Counted from the stretch's first letter, positions 33,521-44,562 are shown. The stretch: DNA of 64,000 nucleotides from Vibrio qingdaonensis (GCF_026191675.1 NZ_JAKRRY010000002.1:1-64000); one strand, 5' to 3'. The notes: generated by a model not told the origin, from the letters alone. Program-made: numbers and translations.

Positions 33521-34603
33521 ATGAAATTAAATATTCTCGCGACAACTATTGCTGCTATTTGTTTAAGTTCGCAAGCCAGTGCTTACACGGTTTACGAAGA
33601 TGATATGAATAAATTTGATATTGGCGGCGCTTTTGTCGTTGATGTTTTTAAACCAACCTCTGATATGGATGCCATTTTTTATACTAGCCGTTCTACGTTC
33701 AATTTAGGTTTTGAAAGAGATCTAGGTAACGATTGGTCCACCGATGTGAAATTGGAATGGGATAACTTCCTAAATGCCCCTTCTTCCTACGGTGTGAACG
33801 GCGATAACTTCCGTAACCGTCTCGGTTATATCTCGTTGAATAACGAGTCATTAGGTAGCATCCGTATTGGTAAACAGTGGTCGGCATACCATGATGTCGC
33901 CAAGTATATGGATAATTTGATCATCATCGATCCCGACGCAACACCCATCTACAGCGATGGTCGTGACGGTGGCTTCTTAGCAACAGGGCGTGGCGATAAT
34001 CTCGTAGCATATCGCAACACTCTAGGTGGATTGAACCTTTCTGCGCATTATGGATTTGGTAGTACCAGTGAAACATCGGATATCGACCGTGACTATAATA
34101 CTGCGGTTGCAGCAAGTTACGACTTTGAATCTGGTGTGAGTGTTGGTGCAACGTATCTACAAAATAAAGTGTACGTGGACAATAATGCGCCAGTCATGAA
34201 CCTAAAAGACGGCGACACTCAAGATGCTATTTCAGCCGGTGCGCAGTACGCCCAAGGCCCACTAAAAGTTGCGGCAATGTACACTAAAGGCACCAAGGTA
34301 CATAAAGCTGGTTTGCTCGGACACTCTGACCTAGAGTACGCCGATGCGAACGGTATTGATGTCTATGCCCACTACATGTTTGATATCGGCCTTCGCCCTT
34401 ATGCGTATTACTCTAATCTAGATTTTGATGATTCTGACGTTGGTGTTACAGGGGATAGACAGGTTTACGCGCTAGGTTTGACTTATCATTACAGCCCGAA
34501 AATGATGGTGACAGCGGAGTTTAAGCGCAACGTAGTTGATGACTTAGCACTAGGCAGTGTGAGTGACAACGGCGGCGGCTTTAACGCCATTTACGCATTC
34601 TAA
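33521..34603 (+). CDS. General porin (outer-membrane trimeric beta-barrel)
   Basis: This 360-residue Gram-negative porin has a signal peptide ending SSQASA before YTVYEDD. Alternating beta strands, the porin block GYISLNNESLGSIRIGKQWSAY, a loop-3-like acidic stretch (IIIDPDATPIYSDGRDGG) and a C-terminal aromatic residue (YAF, the BAM recognition end) all fit. It resembles OmpU/OmpC-type general porins, but the subfamily is not certain. A terminator follows directly. Confidence 0.88.
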   Translation: MKLNILATTIAAICLSSQASAYTVYEDDMNKFDIGGAFVVDVFKPTSDMDAIFYTSRSTFNLGFERDLGNDWSTDVKLEWDNFLNAPSSYGVNGDNFRNRLGYISLNNESLGSIRIGKQWSAYHDVAKYMDNLIIIDPDATPIYSDGRDGGFLATGRGDNLVAYRNTLGGLNLSAHYGFGSTSETSDIDRDYNTAVAASYDFESGVSVGATYLQNKVYVDNNAPVMNLKDGDTQDAISAGAQYAQGPLKVAAMYTKGTKVHKAGLLGHSDLEYADANGIDVYAHYMFDIGLRPYAYYSNLDFDDSDVGVTGDRQVYALGLTYHYSPKMMVTAEFKRNVVDDLALGSVSDNGGGFNAIYAF

Positions 34604-34614
34604 TCGAGTCTATT

Positions 34615-34646
34615 AAGGCGAGCTGCAATGAGTTCGCCTTATTTCT
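34615..34646 (+). terminator. Terminator of the porin gene
   Basis: AAGGCGA (34615-34621) pairs with TCGCCTT (34634-34640), extendable by CT/AG past a mismatch, followed by ATTTCTTT. Confidence 0.75.
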
Positions 34647-34814
34647 TTGCTGTACGTCCTTAGGTCATCTTGAACGCAAAGTAGCGATTGCTCATTGGGA
34701 AGACGATGGAACTTCAGGTTATATATTGTTAACAAATGAAAAAAGGCGAAGAATTCACTAGAGTTACGGGTTGAGGTTCTCTACACTGGTTGCCGCTCGC
34801 TCTTTATCTTAGAG

Positions 34815-34878
34815 CGTTCTTAGCTTTAACCGTTCTTAACTTTAATCGTTCTTAACATTAATCGCTCTTAACATCGAG
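34815..34878 (+). repeat. Four imperfect tandem 16-bp repeats
   Basis: Units starting at 34815, 34831, 34847 and 34863 follow CG(T/C)TCTTA(A/G)C(T/A)TTAA(C/T), with the fourth diverging at its end. They end just before the start of the next ORF. Confidence 0.9.
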
Positions 34879-34891
34879 CGTGCTCTAGCAT

Positions 34892-35413
34892 TTGACTAAC
34901 GGTAACGAAACCAATTTGACGCAACGTTTTTTCTCTGATCTTCGTGAGAAGTCTTTACACAAAAAAGCAAAATTCGCTTTGACCTTAACGGTTTGGGTGC
35001 TGTTTGTGTGTTTGTTGCAAAATAGTGGTGTGCTGCAAGTGTGTTCGCCGCTAAAAGACATGAGTGGCGTACCCACCGCGGCAATAGTTGCACAGCCAAC
35101 TCTACAGCCGGGTTTAAATACCGCGCTGAACGCCAGTGCTCTTGAGAGTATGTCATTAGACAGTGCGGCCTCTAAGAGTACGATTACGTCAAGACAAGGC
35201 GGCGATCAGCAAGCCAGTGAAGAGTGTCATCTGTCTAGCCAGTTATTGAGTTTCCATATCTTCGATCTTGATAGTCTTTGGCTGATTACCCTTATTGTCA
35301 CGATTCTCGCTCTGGGTATTTATCGTGTTCAGAGAATGTCGTTTGTCCCCTTTACACCGCCGATTTTTAGTCGATATCGGATCCATCTCCGGCACTGCAC
35401 CTTCCAAGAATAA
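34892..35413 (+). CDS. Putative membrane protein preceding the scs operon
   Basis: This 173-residue ORF opens with TTG and has no clear ribosome-binding site; another TTG eight codons later is an alternative start. It shows a membrane segment near 28-46 (FALTLTVWVLFVCLLQNSG) and another near 127-147 (LWLITLIVTILALGIY). Between them lies a soluble loop with cysteines at VCSPL and EECHL, a His beside the second, and an Ala/Ser-rich stretch. It sits 81 nt upstream of scsB, so a role with copper or thiol stress is plausible. Family not recognised. Confidence 0.55.
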   Translation: MTNGNETNLTQRFFSDLREKSLHKKAKFALTLTVWVLFVCLLQNSGVLQVCSPLKDMSGVPTAAIVAQPTLQPGLNTALNASALESMSLDSAASKSTITSRQGGDQQASEECHLSSQLLSFHIFDLDSLWLITLIVTILALGIYRVQRMSFVPFTPPIFSRYRIHLRHCTFQE

Positions 35414-35494
35414 CGAGTCCAAAAATAAACAAACACTTCCGTATTTGGCTGTTAACACAGCTCAACACGTCGTAATTTTATTTTAGGAATATCA

Positions 35495-37660
35495 ATGAAA
35501 AAGCAAACCGCATACCCGCGCTCGGTCGTACAGCGACTGGCGTCATTTGTGTTTGGCCTTTGGTTTTTGAGTACATTAATACTCAGCCCTCTGGCCTTAG
35601 CGAATCCCTCTTCTAGCCCTATTGCAACAGGCGTTGAGACTGGCTGGCTCACCAGTGACTTTCATCCTCATGTTGAAACGCGAGTGGTTCTTACTGGGCA
35701 AGTCGATGAGCAAACTCAAACCGTTGAAGGTTTTTTGGAAGTTCGTTTATCCGGTGATTGGAAAACCTATTGGCGCTCTCCGGGCGAGGGTGGCATTGCC
35801 CCTTCGCTGGACTGGCAACAATCAAGCAATATCAAAGCGATAAAATGGGAGTGGCCTTACCCTCATCGTTTCGAACTCTTGGGTTTAGAGACGTTAGGTT
35901 ATAAACATGATGTCGTGTTCCCACTGCATATCGAAGTTAACGATATTCACGAGCCGGTCAATTTGTCGGCGACAGCAACGATTTCAAGCTGCACAACCGT
36001 TTGTGTATTGACGGACTTCCCTATTGATATGACGTTTGTGCCTAGCGAACTGTCCTTATCAGAAACGGCGATGTATCAATATGCGCAAGCGATGAGCCTT
36101 GTGCCAAAAGCGTCGCCTTTCATTGATGGTGTCCAAGCCATTTGGGACGCATCTCGTCAAGAGCTTCAAGTCACCGTGCTTAACGCGAGAGGATGGGTGA
36201 AACCGGATCTGTTGATTGATAGTCAGGATGATGTGGTTGAGGACTATTCATTTCTATCGCCCAAAATTAATATAGATGGCGATAAAGTCGTGGCGACGTT
36301 TAAGGTCACGAGTTGGTTAGGTGACCCCGATTTGGATTCACGTTCGATCTTGGTCACCATGATTGATGAAAACCTACTAGCGGAGCAAGCGATAACGGTA
36401 AATAGCGGAGTTATCACAGGCAATGACATCGCCAGCGCTTTGTCGTCTGCTTCTATGTTATCGATGCTTGGTTTTGCATTATTGGGTGGTTTGATACTCA
36501 ATATTATGCCATGTGTGTTCCCGGTATTAGGGATGAAATTGAGCCATGTTATTTCCGCTGCAACGGCAGAGAAAACGCAAATCCGCGCTCAATTTGTTGC
36601 CTCATCTATGGGAATAATCACGTCATTTTTGCTACTGGCTTTATTTATTACCGTATTGAAATGGTCAGGGTCTAGCATTGGCTGGGGCATCCAATTTCAA
36701 AGCGGTGGCTTTATCGCCGTTATGGTGCTGATCACCGGATTATTTGGTGCCAATATGCTGGGTTTATTTGAGCTTCGACTACCGAGTTCAATGAACACTT
36801 GGATGGCGACAAAAGGTGATAACTCCTATGTCGGACACTTTGTGCAAGGTATGTTTGCCACACTGTTGGCGACGCCATGTTCTGCGCCATTTTTAGGCAC
36901 AGCAGTGGCTTTTGCGCTTGCGACCAGCACGAGTGCCACGTTTGCAATTTTTACCGCTCTTGGCTTAGGGATGGCTCTGCCGTGGGTTCTGATAGCGCTG
37001 TTTCCAAGCTTGGTTTCGTGGTTGCCCAAGCCAGGTGCGTGGATGAACCGGGTGAAAATCTTATTCGGCTCGATGATGTTATTGACGTCGACGTGGTTAC
37101 TGTCGTTGCTTAGCCATCATTTACCACCGTTTTGGATTGGTGTATTGGCATTGGCGGCGTTGGTATGGCTGTTTCTGCGCGTTAAATCGTGTTACGGGGA
37201 TAAACCAGCATTATTACTAGGTGGGGTGAGCATCATAGCGTTGGCGGGAGGATTGATGATTGGCAGTATGACCGCCGACCGTTGGGCAACGCCATTACCA
37301 CCTGAGCCTGACTGGGCAGCGCTGTCGACTACTCGAATCGCCAATGAAGTGGCAGCGGGGCACACGGTTTTCGTCGACGTGACGGCCGATTGGTGCATTA
37401 CCTGTAAGGCCAACAAAATTGGCGTTATCCTGCAACCTCCAGTTTATGACACCTTGCAACAAAGCGATGTTATTGCCATGAAAGGAGACTGGACCACGCC
37501 AAGTGACGACGTCACCGCTTTTCTTCGTTTTTATGGCCGATACGGTGTGCCTTTTAACATCGTGTTTGGCCCTAATGCGCCTGACGGTATTCCATTACCC
37601 GTCATTCTTACCAATGACGCTGTGCTCAATGCCATTTCCAGCGCACGAGGTGAGCAATAA
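35495..37660 (+). CDS. scsB: ScsB / DsbD-family membrane thiol:disulfide transporter
   Basis: This 721-residue protein moves electrons from cytoplasmic thioredoxin to periplasmic partners. It has a signal peptide (LSPLALA), then an N-terminal periplasmic domain with the SSCTTVC cysteines. The DsbD transmembrane core (about 315-600) has both redox cysteines, in LNIMPCVFPVLGMKLSH and LLATPCSAPFLGTAVAF. The C-terminal thioredoxin-like domain has VTADWCITCKANK. The overall layout matches ScsB of the suppressor-of-copper-sensitivity locus rather than classical DsbD. Its stop overlaps the scsD start by 1 nt. Confidence 0.88.
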   Translation: MKKQTAYPRSVVQRLASFVFGLWFLSTLILSPLALANPSSSPIATGVETGWLTSDFHPHVETRVVLTGQVDEQTQTVEGFLEVRLSGDWKTYWRSPGEGGIAPSLDWQQSSNIKAIKWEWPYPHRFELLGLETLGYKHDVVFPLHIEVNDIHEPVNLSATATISSCTTVCVLTDFPIDMTFVPSELSLSETAMYQYAQAMSLVPKASPFIDGVQAIWDASRQELQVTVLNARGWVKPDLLIDSQDDVVEDYSFLSPKINIDGDKVVATFKVTSWLGDPDLDSRSILVTMIDENLLAEQAITVNSGVITGNDIASALSSASMLSMLGFALLGGLILNIMPCVFPVLGMKLSHVISAATAEKTQIRAQFVASSMGIITSFLLLALFITVLKWSGSSIGWGIQFQSGGFIAVMVLITGLFGANMLGLFELRLPSSMNTWMATKGDNSYVGHFVQGMFATLLATPCSAPFLGTAVAFALATSTSATFAIFTALGLGMALPWVLIALFPSLVSWLPKPGAWMNRVKILFGSMMLLTSTWLLSLLSHHLPPFWIGVLALAALVWLFLRVKSCYGDKPALLLGGVSIIALAGGLMIGSMTADRWATPLPPEPDWAALSTTRIANEVAAGHTVFVDVTADWCITCKANKIGVILQPPVYDTLQQSDVIAMKGDWTTPSDDVTAFLRFYGRYGVPFNIVFGPNAPDGIPLPVILTNDAVLNAISSARGEQ

Positions 37661-38187
37661 TGTGGTCACGCAAAAAGACGAATAAAGCATCGGCCAAAGG
37701 TTGGCGTCGGCATGCACGAGAGTGGGGAACAATCGCCATTGTTATGGTCTTGGTGACGATAGCTGTCGACTATTATCGCACTCGTGATATGCCTCAGATG
37801 GACTTACCTGCTTTAAGTGGTAAGACGTTAGATGGTCAGTGGGCCGATGTAATAGAACAAAGTAAACAAGCGCCAGTTATCGTTTATTTTTGGGCGACGT
37901 GGTGCCCGGCATGTAAGTTTGTCACGCCAACCATTGATTGGTTTGATGGCCCTTATAATGTCGTTGGTGTGTCGACGATGTCTGGGTCAGATGCTCGGGT
38001 TAGCCGTTTTATGACCGGGCAAGATAGGCACTTTTCCAATATTAATGATCCCAAAGGGCAACGAATGAGTCAGTGGGGGATTACGGCAACCCCCACCATT
38101 GTAATTATTAAAGATGGAAAAATAGCATCAACCACGACAGGCGTGACGACCCCAATGGGCTTATTTGCTCGTTTAGTCATGCTTTAA
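37660..38187 (+). CDS. scsD: ScsD-like membrane-anchored thioredoxin-family protein
   Basis: This 175-residue protein has a short basic cytoplasmic N-terminus, one membrane anchor (WGTIAIVMVLVTIAVDYY) and a periplasmic TlpA/ResA-like thioredoxin domain with the active site WATWCPACK and cis-proline loop TATPTIVII. It should receive electrons from ScsB and act as a periplasmic disulfide reductase. It is translationally coupled to scsB. The name follows its place in the scs-type operon. Confidence 0.83.
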   Translation: MWSRKKTNKASAKGWRRHAREWGTIAIVMVLVTIAVDYYRTRDMPQMDLPALSGKTLDGQWADVIEQSKQAPVIVYFWATWCPACKFVTPTIDWFDGPYNVVGVSTMSGSDARVSRFMTGQDRHFSNINDPKGQRMSQWGITATPTIVIIKDGKIASTTTGVTTPMGLFARLVML

Positions 38188-38261
38188 CTAACAACGAATA
38201 TTGAGTTTAAAGATATCGTGACGATGTCACGATATGACCGATTTAAAATGGATAAGTAAAG

Positions 38262-39029
38262 ATGAAAAACGTAACGCACGAGACAAAATATACGGCTATG
38301 AAAACGTTCAAACCTTTCGTGACCTTGGCACTGTTTACTTTAGTGAGCACACAAAGTGTTGCGGGGACGGTGACGAATGATACCCAGAACAAAATCGAAG
38401 ACATTACCCAAATGCTGCAAGAAAACCCAGAAGTGGTCGACAACCTTCATCAGAGTCTTATGGCATTTATTGCTCAGCAGCAAGGTATCACAACGACGTT
38501 ACAGCGTTATCAGCCTCATGTGAATAGCGCCGCACATAGCGCGTTTGGGGCCATGGAAGATCCACAATTGACGATTATTAACGTGACGGATTACAACTGC
38601 CCTTACTGTAAAAAATTGGATCGTGAACTTGAGAAGTTGGCACAAGCCTACCCACAAATTAAAGTGGTGAATATTTATACGCCACTTAAAGAGCACAACA
38701 GCCCGCTTGAATACAATACCGCAAGTTACGCGTTGAATGTGTGGCGAAACATGCCAGAGAGCTATGCGCAAGTCCATGAATTATTGGTTGCGAACCCTCG
38801 AATGCATAGTGAGCGCACCATGAAGGCGATAGCTGAGAAAACGGGGACTCAAACCCAGCTCGTTCAATCAAAGGTATCGGATGAATTATTGGAGCGTAAT
38901 CAACAGTTTTTTCGCGACTTAGGCTTACGTGGCACACCTGCTTTAGTGATTAATGATCAAATTATACCGGGTTACTTACCGTACCCAGAGCTAGAGAAAG
39001 TGTTGAAAGCAGAGCTCAACCCATCGTAA
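38262..39029 (+). CDS. scsC: ScsC-like periplasmic DsbA-fold thiol:disulfide protein
   Basis: This 255-residue exported protein has a signal peptide (FVTLALFTLVSTQSVAG); an ATG 36 nt downstream of the annotated one would give a more normal signal length. An N-terminal helical stretch rich in polar residues (about 45-85) resembles the oligomerisation region of ScsC. The DsbA-like domain follows, with active site NCPYCKKLD and cis-Pro loop GTPALVIND. In Salmonella and Proteus, ScsC partners ScsB and protects against copper and oxidative stress. Here the gene order is scsB-scsD-scsC. Confidence 0.85.
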   Translation: MKNVTHETKYTAMKTFKPFVTLALFTLVSTQSVAGTVTNDTQNKIEDITQMLQENPEVVDNLHQSLMAFIAQQQGITTTLQRYQPHVNSAAHSAFGAMEDPQLTIINVTDYNCPYCKKLDRELEKLAQAYPQIKVVNIYTPLKEHNSPLEYNTASYALNVWRNMPESYAQVHELLVANPRMHSERTMKAIAEKTGTQTQLVQSKVSDELLERNQQFFRDLGLRGTPALVINDQIIPGYLPYPELEKVLKAELNPS

Positions 39030-39147
39030 ACACGGCCGTGGGTTAAATGGCCACCCTAGCGCAATGACGTAGTGGCATTGACTAGGGCGGTGCATTTGGC
39101 TGGCTTAGGGTACCCAGGCGCTGAGCTTATGTTTGTTACCCCTAACG

Positions 39148-42100
39148 CTATGGGCGGCTCTCACTATTTAAATAGTCGGTTAGAATTGTGGTAATCGCTT
39201 CAAAATCGTATTGGGCGATGGCGGAATGAAGCTGTGATCTGTGGTGATCGCTTAATATCGTCGTCGTTAAAATATCGGAGTTTTCTAGCAATGATATCGC
39301 CGCCATATCGAACTCTTTTGCATGCTCTATAATGGCGTAAATAGGGGCATTATGAATGGTTGCTTGTGTTTCTGAAGCCGCAGTAAGCGCCGCTTCGGTG
39401 TTCATTAGTTCATTGTGGGGCTCTATCGCGAGCGGTGCTATGGTCGGTGTACATTGAATGATCATTTCTTCAACACTTTGGTTCAGCTTGGTTTCTTGAA
39501 TGTCTATCGCGTCAAAATTTTCGGTCTGTAATGAATGCTCTATGTCGGCACAAAGCGCGACGATGTCTTGCATCCCTAAATTCCCCGCTATGCCTTTTAA
39601 TGTATGAATATCAAATGAATACTCCGGAGCGTTATGTTGTTGCCAAGCAAATGTGTGCTTTTGGTACTGTTGGCAAAATTGCTTGAGCAATTTCAAATAG
39701 AGCGCCCTATTTTGGCTGGTGGCAGCTAGCCCATTTTCAGTACATAGCCCCGCTATAGAAGATAATTGATGGATGGTTTGTTCAGCGCTGAAACTAACCG
39801 TAGATACGTTTGCTCTGTTGTCGGGTGTTGCGAGTGATGGACGGGATTTAGAGACGGTGATCCACTTCGCCATGGTGCGAAACATTTCATCGATGAGTAA
39901 TGGTTTACCGATCAGGTCGTTCATGCCGCTAGCGAGTACTTTCTCTTTATCACCAACCATAACATTCGCCGTTAGGGCAATGATAGGCAGCGCATTAAGA
40001 CCTAAGTCTTGGCGAGCACTTTGGGTGGCCTTGTAGCCATCAAGAACGGGCATTTGGCAGTCCATTAACACACCGTCATAGTGGTTGGTGGTTAATTTAT
40101 CTAAGGCGATTTTACCGTTGCAGGCGACATCCACAGACATGCCATGCATTTCTAATACTTCACGCGCCACTTCTTGATTTATTTCGTTGTCTTCGACGAG
40201 CAGTATTTTTGCGCCAACCAGTGTAGCCATATCTTTACTCATTTGGATATCGCGTTTTCTACGATGGGGAGTGCGTTGCTTTGAGACTAGGGTGTTCATG
40301 AGTAGGTCCACTAAGGATGAGTTAGTAAACGGTTTTTCGAGAATATCGGCGACGATGATATCGGTATCTTGCAGCGCTTCGGATATGTCGTTGGATCCTT
40401 TGGACGTCAAAATGACCAATTTACTCACCAGTAGCTTAGAAAACTGTTCGCGTAATTGATAGATTTCTCCGATGTTATCAAAGCCATCAAAGCGCCAATC
40501 ATAAATCACTAAGTCAGCTTCAATCACAGAGTCTTGCATTGCGCTCGCCAGTTCAGGCAAGTTGTTGAAGCAATGTACCTCGCATTGCATCCGTTGCAAT
40601 TGAGCGTTGATGATTCTAGTCGCTTCTTTTGAATCATCCACTAGCAGGATTTTTTTGCTGCTCAAGATTGAGGGGTATAGGGCTTTGTTACTGTTGGCGA
40701 CTTCCGCAAACTGGGCGGTGAAGGTAAATATGGAACCTTGATTTGGTTGGCTAGTGACTGAGATATCGCCTCTCATTAGGGTGACCAGTTTTTTTGTGAT
40801 CGCGAGTCCCAACCCCGTCCCGCCATACTTTCTAGTGGTTGAGCTGTCAGCCTGAGTAAACGATTGGAACAGTGTTTGTATTTGTTCTGGCGTCATGCCT
40901 ATACCGTCATCAATGACTTTAAATTGGAGCGTGTACTGTTGGCTGGAATAGGAAATGGTGGAGATGAGAACTCGAATTTCGCCTTGCTCCGTAAATTTGA
41001 CGGCATTGGATCCAAGGTTGATGAGGATTTGTTTTAGGCGCAGAGCATCCCCCATCATTAGTGTTGGCACATTGGGGTCGATATCTATGAGTAGGTCGAG
41101 GTTTTTTTCGCGAGCACGTTCACCGATAAGGTTGATGAAATCTTCAATCACTTCATCAAGTGCAAACTCAAGAGTTTCAAGTTCTATTTTACCCGCTTCT
41201 ACTTTTGAGAAGTCGAGGATGTCATTGATGACGCCCAATAAGGATTTTGCAGAGCTGTGAACCTTAGTGATGTAATTACGTTGCTTTTTATCGAGATCGG
41301 TTTCAAGGGCAAGGTGGCTCATACCGATAATGGCATTCATCGGTGTGCGGATTTCATGGCTCATAGTGGCGAGGAAATCGGATTTAGCTTGGTTGGCATG
41401 CTGGGCGCTATCATTAGCTTGTTCGAGCACTTGTGTGACGCTTTGTAGTTCAATGTGGGATCGCCTTATGAGATAGCCCAGCATCATTAATGCCAACACA
41501 AACAACACCGCGCCATAAGAAATGTAAGCAGAAAGATCTCTTGCTTGCGACATTTGTTCGAAGCGACGATTGCGGATATCCAAAATCGCACTATCTATTT
41601 CAATCGCTGACTCGACCATACGTTTGGCGATAGTGTCGGTTTGATCGGAAACGGCTTGGACGCGATAGAAATCATCAAGATACATTTTTAGTATCGGAGA
41701 AAGCTGCACAAAGAGTTGCTTTTCATCGTCTTCTATCAGCAAACTAGCAATTATTTCGGCTCGGTGCATCGCTCGTTGCAGCAGCATAATGACTTCCTGA
41801 GCATAGATGCTTTTGGCTTCTCCGGTAATCGCGAGTGAAAAGTCACGGTCAGTTTGGCGAGCGGAATCAATTTCTTTAATTAGTGAGGTAATTTCTTTGG
41901 AAATATTGAGGCGCTGTGCCATTAAGTTTTGAATCGCGGTGACTTTTTCTTCAGCGGTTTCAAACACAAGACTTTCGTTACTTCTTAAATCGAGAGCGGC
42001 TTGTGCGAGTTCGAATGCGGTCATAGCAAAATTACGGATGAGGGGATTGCTGAGACTAACATCTGAGGGACCGGAGATATTTTCTAGTTGATGTAGCCGT

Positions 42101-42849
42101 TCGTAAAAATTTTGGCTCAATGAATCTAATCGGTTAAGAAGTTCACGGCTATGAGGGTTTTTGATGCGAGTTTTTAGCTGCTCCAAATATCGAGATATTT
42201 TTTTTAACTCAGCCAAACTTAAGCGATAATCCTTTTTTTCATCAAAAACCAGAAAGTCTTTGGCGAAATTGCGGGCAGACTCAACAGAGACTGAAAGCCG
42301 ATAAGAAATTGCGGAGTTCTTTGAAATGTCGCTCATTTCATCACGAAGTTCGCTGACCCGTCGTTTGTCCAAATCAATGTATTTGAGTTGCAGGTTGTGG
42401 ATTGCATCTGACAAGATGCTCGCTTTACGTGCATTTTGCACCATCAAATATCGTTCACTGACGAAGCTCAAGCTTAAGTCGGTGTAGTCGGAAAAATCAC
42501 GTTCATATTGGGAGATACGATTGATCAGGTCCTGAGTGCCAGAGCTGTCTTCTTGGCGTTCTTTGTGAAATGTTTTTGCCAAAACAAGCGCGGTTTGCAT
42601 GTAGCTTAATGCGACTTCCGATTCTTTGACGGACAAGTCTCGAGTAAAGGATAGTTCATGCAGTCGAGCGCGGTCTAGGGTTAGAAGAAGCTGCCCAGCC
42701 CCTTCATAGCGGTCAACAGAACTAAATAATTTGTTAAGGCTTACCCAAGCCATGAGCCCGACGCCAAATAGCATGACGATGACAATCAAAAACCCGACCA
42801 CAATACGATTGGAGCGAACGATTGAGCGTTGTACGTCGTTTGATAGCAT
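39148..42849 (-). CDS. Hybrid sensor histidine kinase with two receiver domains and HPt
   Basis: This membrane-bound hybrid kinase has about 1233 residues. I start it at [11 protein letters not shown], with AAGGA 8 nt upstream; an in-frame ATG at 42933 would overlap the upstream gene. There is one membrane helix near the N-terminus ([20 protein letters not shown]), then a long all-helical periplasmic sensor (about 40-430) and a second helix ([16 protein letters not shown]). The kinase region has HisKA ([13 protein letters not shown], His near 494) and HATPase ([13 protein letters not shown] near 678). A divergent receiver ([11 protein letters not shown] near 780), a canonical receiver ([12 protein letters not shown] near 928) and an HPt domain ([11 protein letters not shown] near 1079) follow. 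The next gene upstream is an HD-GYP response regulator, a likely partner. Confidence 0.9.
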   Translation of the reverse strand: MLSNDVQRSIVRSNRIVVGFLIVIVMLFGVGLMAWVSLNKLFSSVDRYEGAGQLLLTLDRARLHELSFTRDLSVKESEVALSYMQTALVLAKTFHKERQEDSSGTQDLINRISQYERDFSDYTDLSLSFVSERYLMVQNARKASILSDAIHNLQLKYIDLDKRRVSELRDEMSDISKNSAISYRLSVSVESARNFAKDFLVFDEKKDYRLSLAELKKISRYLEQLKTRIKNPHSRELLNRLDSLSQNFYERLHQLENISGPSDVSLSNPLIRNFAMTAFELAQAALDLRSNESLVFETAEEKVTAIQNLMAQRLNISKEITSLIKEIDSARQTDRDFSLAITGEAKSIYAQEVIMLLQRAMHRAEIIASLLIEDDEKQLFVQLSPILKMYLDDFYRVQAVSDQTDTIAKRMVESAIEIDSAILDIRNRRFEQMSQARDLSAYISYGAVLFVLALMMLGYLIRRSHIELQSVTQVLEQANDSAQHANQAKSDFLATMSHEIRTPMNAIIGMSHLALETDLDKKQRNYITKVHSSAKSLLGVINDILDFSKVEAGKIELETLEFALDEVIEDFINLIGERAREKNLDLLIDIDPNVPTLMMGDALRLKQILINLGSNAVKFTEQGEIRVLISTISYSSQQYTLQFKVIDDGIGMTPEQIQTLFQSFTQADSSTTRKYGGTGLGLAITKKLVTLMRGDISVTSQPNQGSIFTFTAQFAEVANSNKALYPSILSSKKILLVDDSKEATRIINAQLQRMQCEVHCFNNLPELASAMQDSVIEADLVIYDWRFDGFDNIGEIYQLREQFSKLLVSKLVILTSKGSNDISEALQDTDIIVADILEKPFTNSSLVDLLMNTLVSKQRTPHRRKRDIQMSKDMATLVGAKILLVEDNEINQEVAREVLEMHGMSVDVACNGKIALDKLTTNHYDGVLMDCQMPVLDGYKATQSARQDLGLNALPIIALTANVMVGDKEKVLASGMNDLIGKPLLIDEMFRTMAKWITVSKSRPSLATPDNRANVSTVSFSAEQTIHQLSSIAGLCTENGLAATSQNRALYLKLLKQFCQQYQKHTFAWQQHNAPEYSFDIHTLKGIAGNLGMQDIVALCADIEHSLQTENFDAIDIQETKLNQSVEEMIIQCTPTIAPLAIEPHNELMNTEAALTAASETQATIHNAPIYAIIEHAKEFDMAAISLLENSDILTTTILSDHHRSQLHSAIAQYDFEAITTILTDYLNSESRP

Positions 42850-42901
42850 GGCATATCTTCCTTGATTACATCTTATTTTTGGTCGTATTTGAAAGTGTGA
42901 G

Positions 42902-43924
42902 TCAATCACTAAATTTTTGTTGAATGACGACAATATCTGATTTGAGCGAGATAAATTTGTCGACTAATTGGGGGTCAAAATGATGTCCAGATTGTTCCGT
43001 TAAGAATTGAAAGGCGTCGTCTATTGCCCATGCTGGTTTATAAGGTCTGACGCTGGTTAGCGCGTCAAATACATCGGCAATCATGACAATGCGCGCCGAC
43101 AAAGGGATCTGGTTACCGGCTACGCCTTTAGGGTAGCCACTGCCGTCCCATTTTTCATGATGATATTGGGCGATCTCTTTAGCGAGCGTAAGCAGTGGTG
43201 AAGTGTGCGAGCCTAAGATTTCGACGCCATAATCGACATGTTTTTTCATTTCTTTCCATTCATCGTCGTTAAGCTTTTCGGGTTTGAGCAGTATTCGGTC
43301 TGCAATACCTATCTTCCCCACATCGTGCATGGGGGCAGCTTCAAAGAGTAAATCACGCCAGTGCGGAGAAACATGGATAGCTTCGGCTAACAAACGGCTG
43401 TAATGACTCATCCTGATGACGTGCATACCCGTTTCATTATCTTTAAATTCCGCGGCTCTTGCTAAGCAGTTAATGATCTCCGACTGGTTTTCACGAAGTG
43501 CTTGAGTACGCTGTTGAACTTCTTGCTCAAGCATTTGGCGCTGGTTATGTAAAAACAAATGTGTCGCAACTCTGGCTCGTACAATTGCTGGGCTAATTGG
43601 TTTAATAATGTAGTCGACAGCCCCTAGCTCAAAGCCTTTCGTTTCATCGCCAATTTGGCTTTTCGCCGTGACAAAAATAACCGGTATATCTTGAGTGATG
43701 GGATTACTTTTAAGGTGTTGGCATACTTCGTAACCGTCCATCTCAGGCATCATGACATCCAGTAAAATGAGGTCTGGCTTAGGTGTTCGGCTGGCAATCT
43801 TTAGAGCGATCGCGCCACTGGTTGCCACTTTAATTTTATAGTGTTCAGACAAGACGCCATTGAGAACATCAAGGTTGCCTGGTGTGTCATCGACTAATAG
43901 AACGGTAAACGCTTTCTCACCCAC
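42902..43924 (-). CDS. Response regulator with HD-GYP phosphodiesterase domain
   Basis: This 340-residue protein has an N-terminal receiver domain ([15 protein letters not shown]; phosphoacceptor Asp56 in [14 protein letters not shown]). A short coiled linker precedes an HD-GYP domain with the HD pair (PMHDVGKIG near 198) and GYP-type motif ([14 protein letters not shown] near 255). HD-GYP domains hydrolyse c-di-GMP, so this likely lowers c-di-GMP when phosphorylated. It sits 52 nt upstream of the hybrid kinase and is probably cotranscribed with it. Confidence 0.93.
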   Translation of the reverse strand: MGEKAFTVLLVDDTPGNLDVLNGVLSEHYKIKVATSGAIALKIASRTPKPDLILLDVMMPEMDGYEVCQHLKSNPITQDIPVIFVTAKSQIGDETKGFELGAVDYIIKPISPAIVRARVATHLFLHNQRQMLEQEVQQRTQALRENQSEIINCLARAAEFKDNETGMHVIRMSHYSRLLAEAIHVSPHWRDLLFEAAPMHDVGKIGIADRILLKPEKLNDDEWKEMKKHVDYGVEILGSHTSPLLTLAKEIAQYHHEKWDGSGYPKGVAGNQIPLSARIVMIADVFDALTSVRPYKPAWAIDDAFQFLTEQSGHHFDPQLVDKFISLKSDIVVIQQKFSD

Positions 43925-44173
43925 CTATGTCTCCTATGTCAGTACGCTTAAAAAATGTATTAAGTAAGTATTGCCTAACTTGCTGATAAATCAATAATTA
44001 AATGAATGTAAAAGTGTGATGTGTCATACCAACGTTTTCTGAGGAAAATTCATCTTCATTTAAAGTGAGTTAGACTTGCTGTGTCCAGTGATAGGTCGTG
44101 TCAGGTGATCTTTAAGGGGGGGCGAATGATATTAGTTAACGCTGAACTTCTTGCTTAGCGAGGTATCCACTTG

Positions 44174-44377
44174 ATGGTCGAACCTTGTATAATTTTGAAC
44201 GAGTCAATTGTTGAAGATGAGAGCGCAAAGAAAATGAGAAAGCACTATATCGTTGAAGGGAATAATAATGGCTATCCAAAACTCGCGCTTTGCGATCGTT
44301 GCGTACAAGACTACGTTGTGATCAGTGAAGGCGAACGCACGTACGATGAGTGTGCAAAATGTGGGGAGGATGACTAG
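44174..44377 (+). CDS. Small CxxC-CxxC (zinc-ribbon-like) protein
   Basis: This is a 67-residue ORF, or 47 if it starts at the in-frame ATG 44234 (MRKHYIVEGNNNGYP). Four cysteines in LCDRC and ECAKCGEDD make two CxxC pairs, suggesting bound zinc. The family is not recognised. It stands alone between divergent two-component genes and the APE cluster. Confidence 0.55.
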   Translation: MVEPCIILNESIVEDESAKKMRKHYIVEGNNNGYPKLALCDRCVQDYVVISEGERTYDECAKCGEDD

Positions 44378-44530
44378 TGCTCGTTCGCATTCAATCACTA
44401 CTTTAGCGATAACGAATGAAGTGGATGTCTTTGAGAGCGCGATATCTAGTCCGTGCTCGAAGTGGCGCTAGAGTGCCACGGCGCTTCAGTTAGTCTGAAG
44501 TGGGGTATACTTGGCTTTCAGGTTTAAACG

Positions 44531-44562
44531 GTCCGTGATACAAACTGTCCGTGATACAAACT
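44531..44562 (+). repeat. Two tandem copies of a 16-bp unit
   Basis: GTCCGTGATACAAACT occurs twice in direct succession (44531 and 44547). The second copy contributes the left arm of the following inverted repeat. Confidence 0.9.

Noticed and set aside
39048..39092. Terminator between scsC and the hybrid kinase
   Set aside because: Complementary segments CACCCTAG/CTAGGG and CAATG/CATTG exist but with bulges and no T tract; too weak to annotate.
42850..42933. 28-residue extension of the hybrid kinase
   Set aside because: It overlaps the HD-GYP gene's stop, whereas AAGGA stands just before the ATG at 42849.
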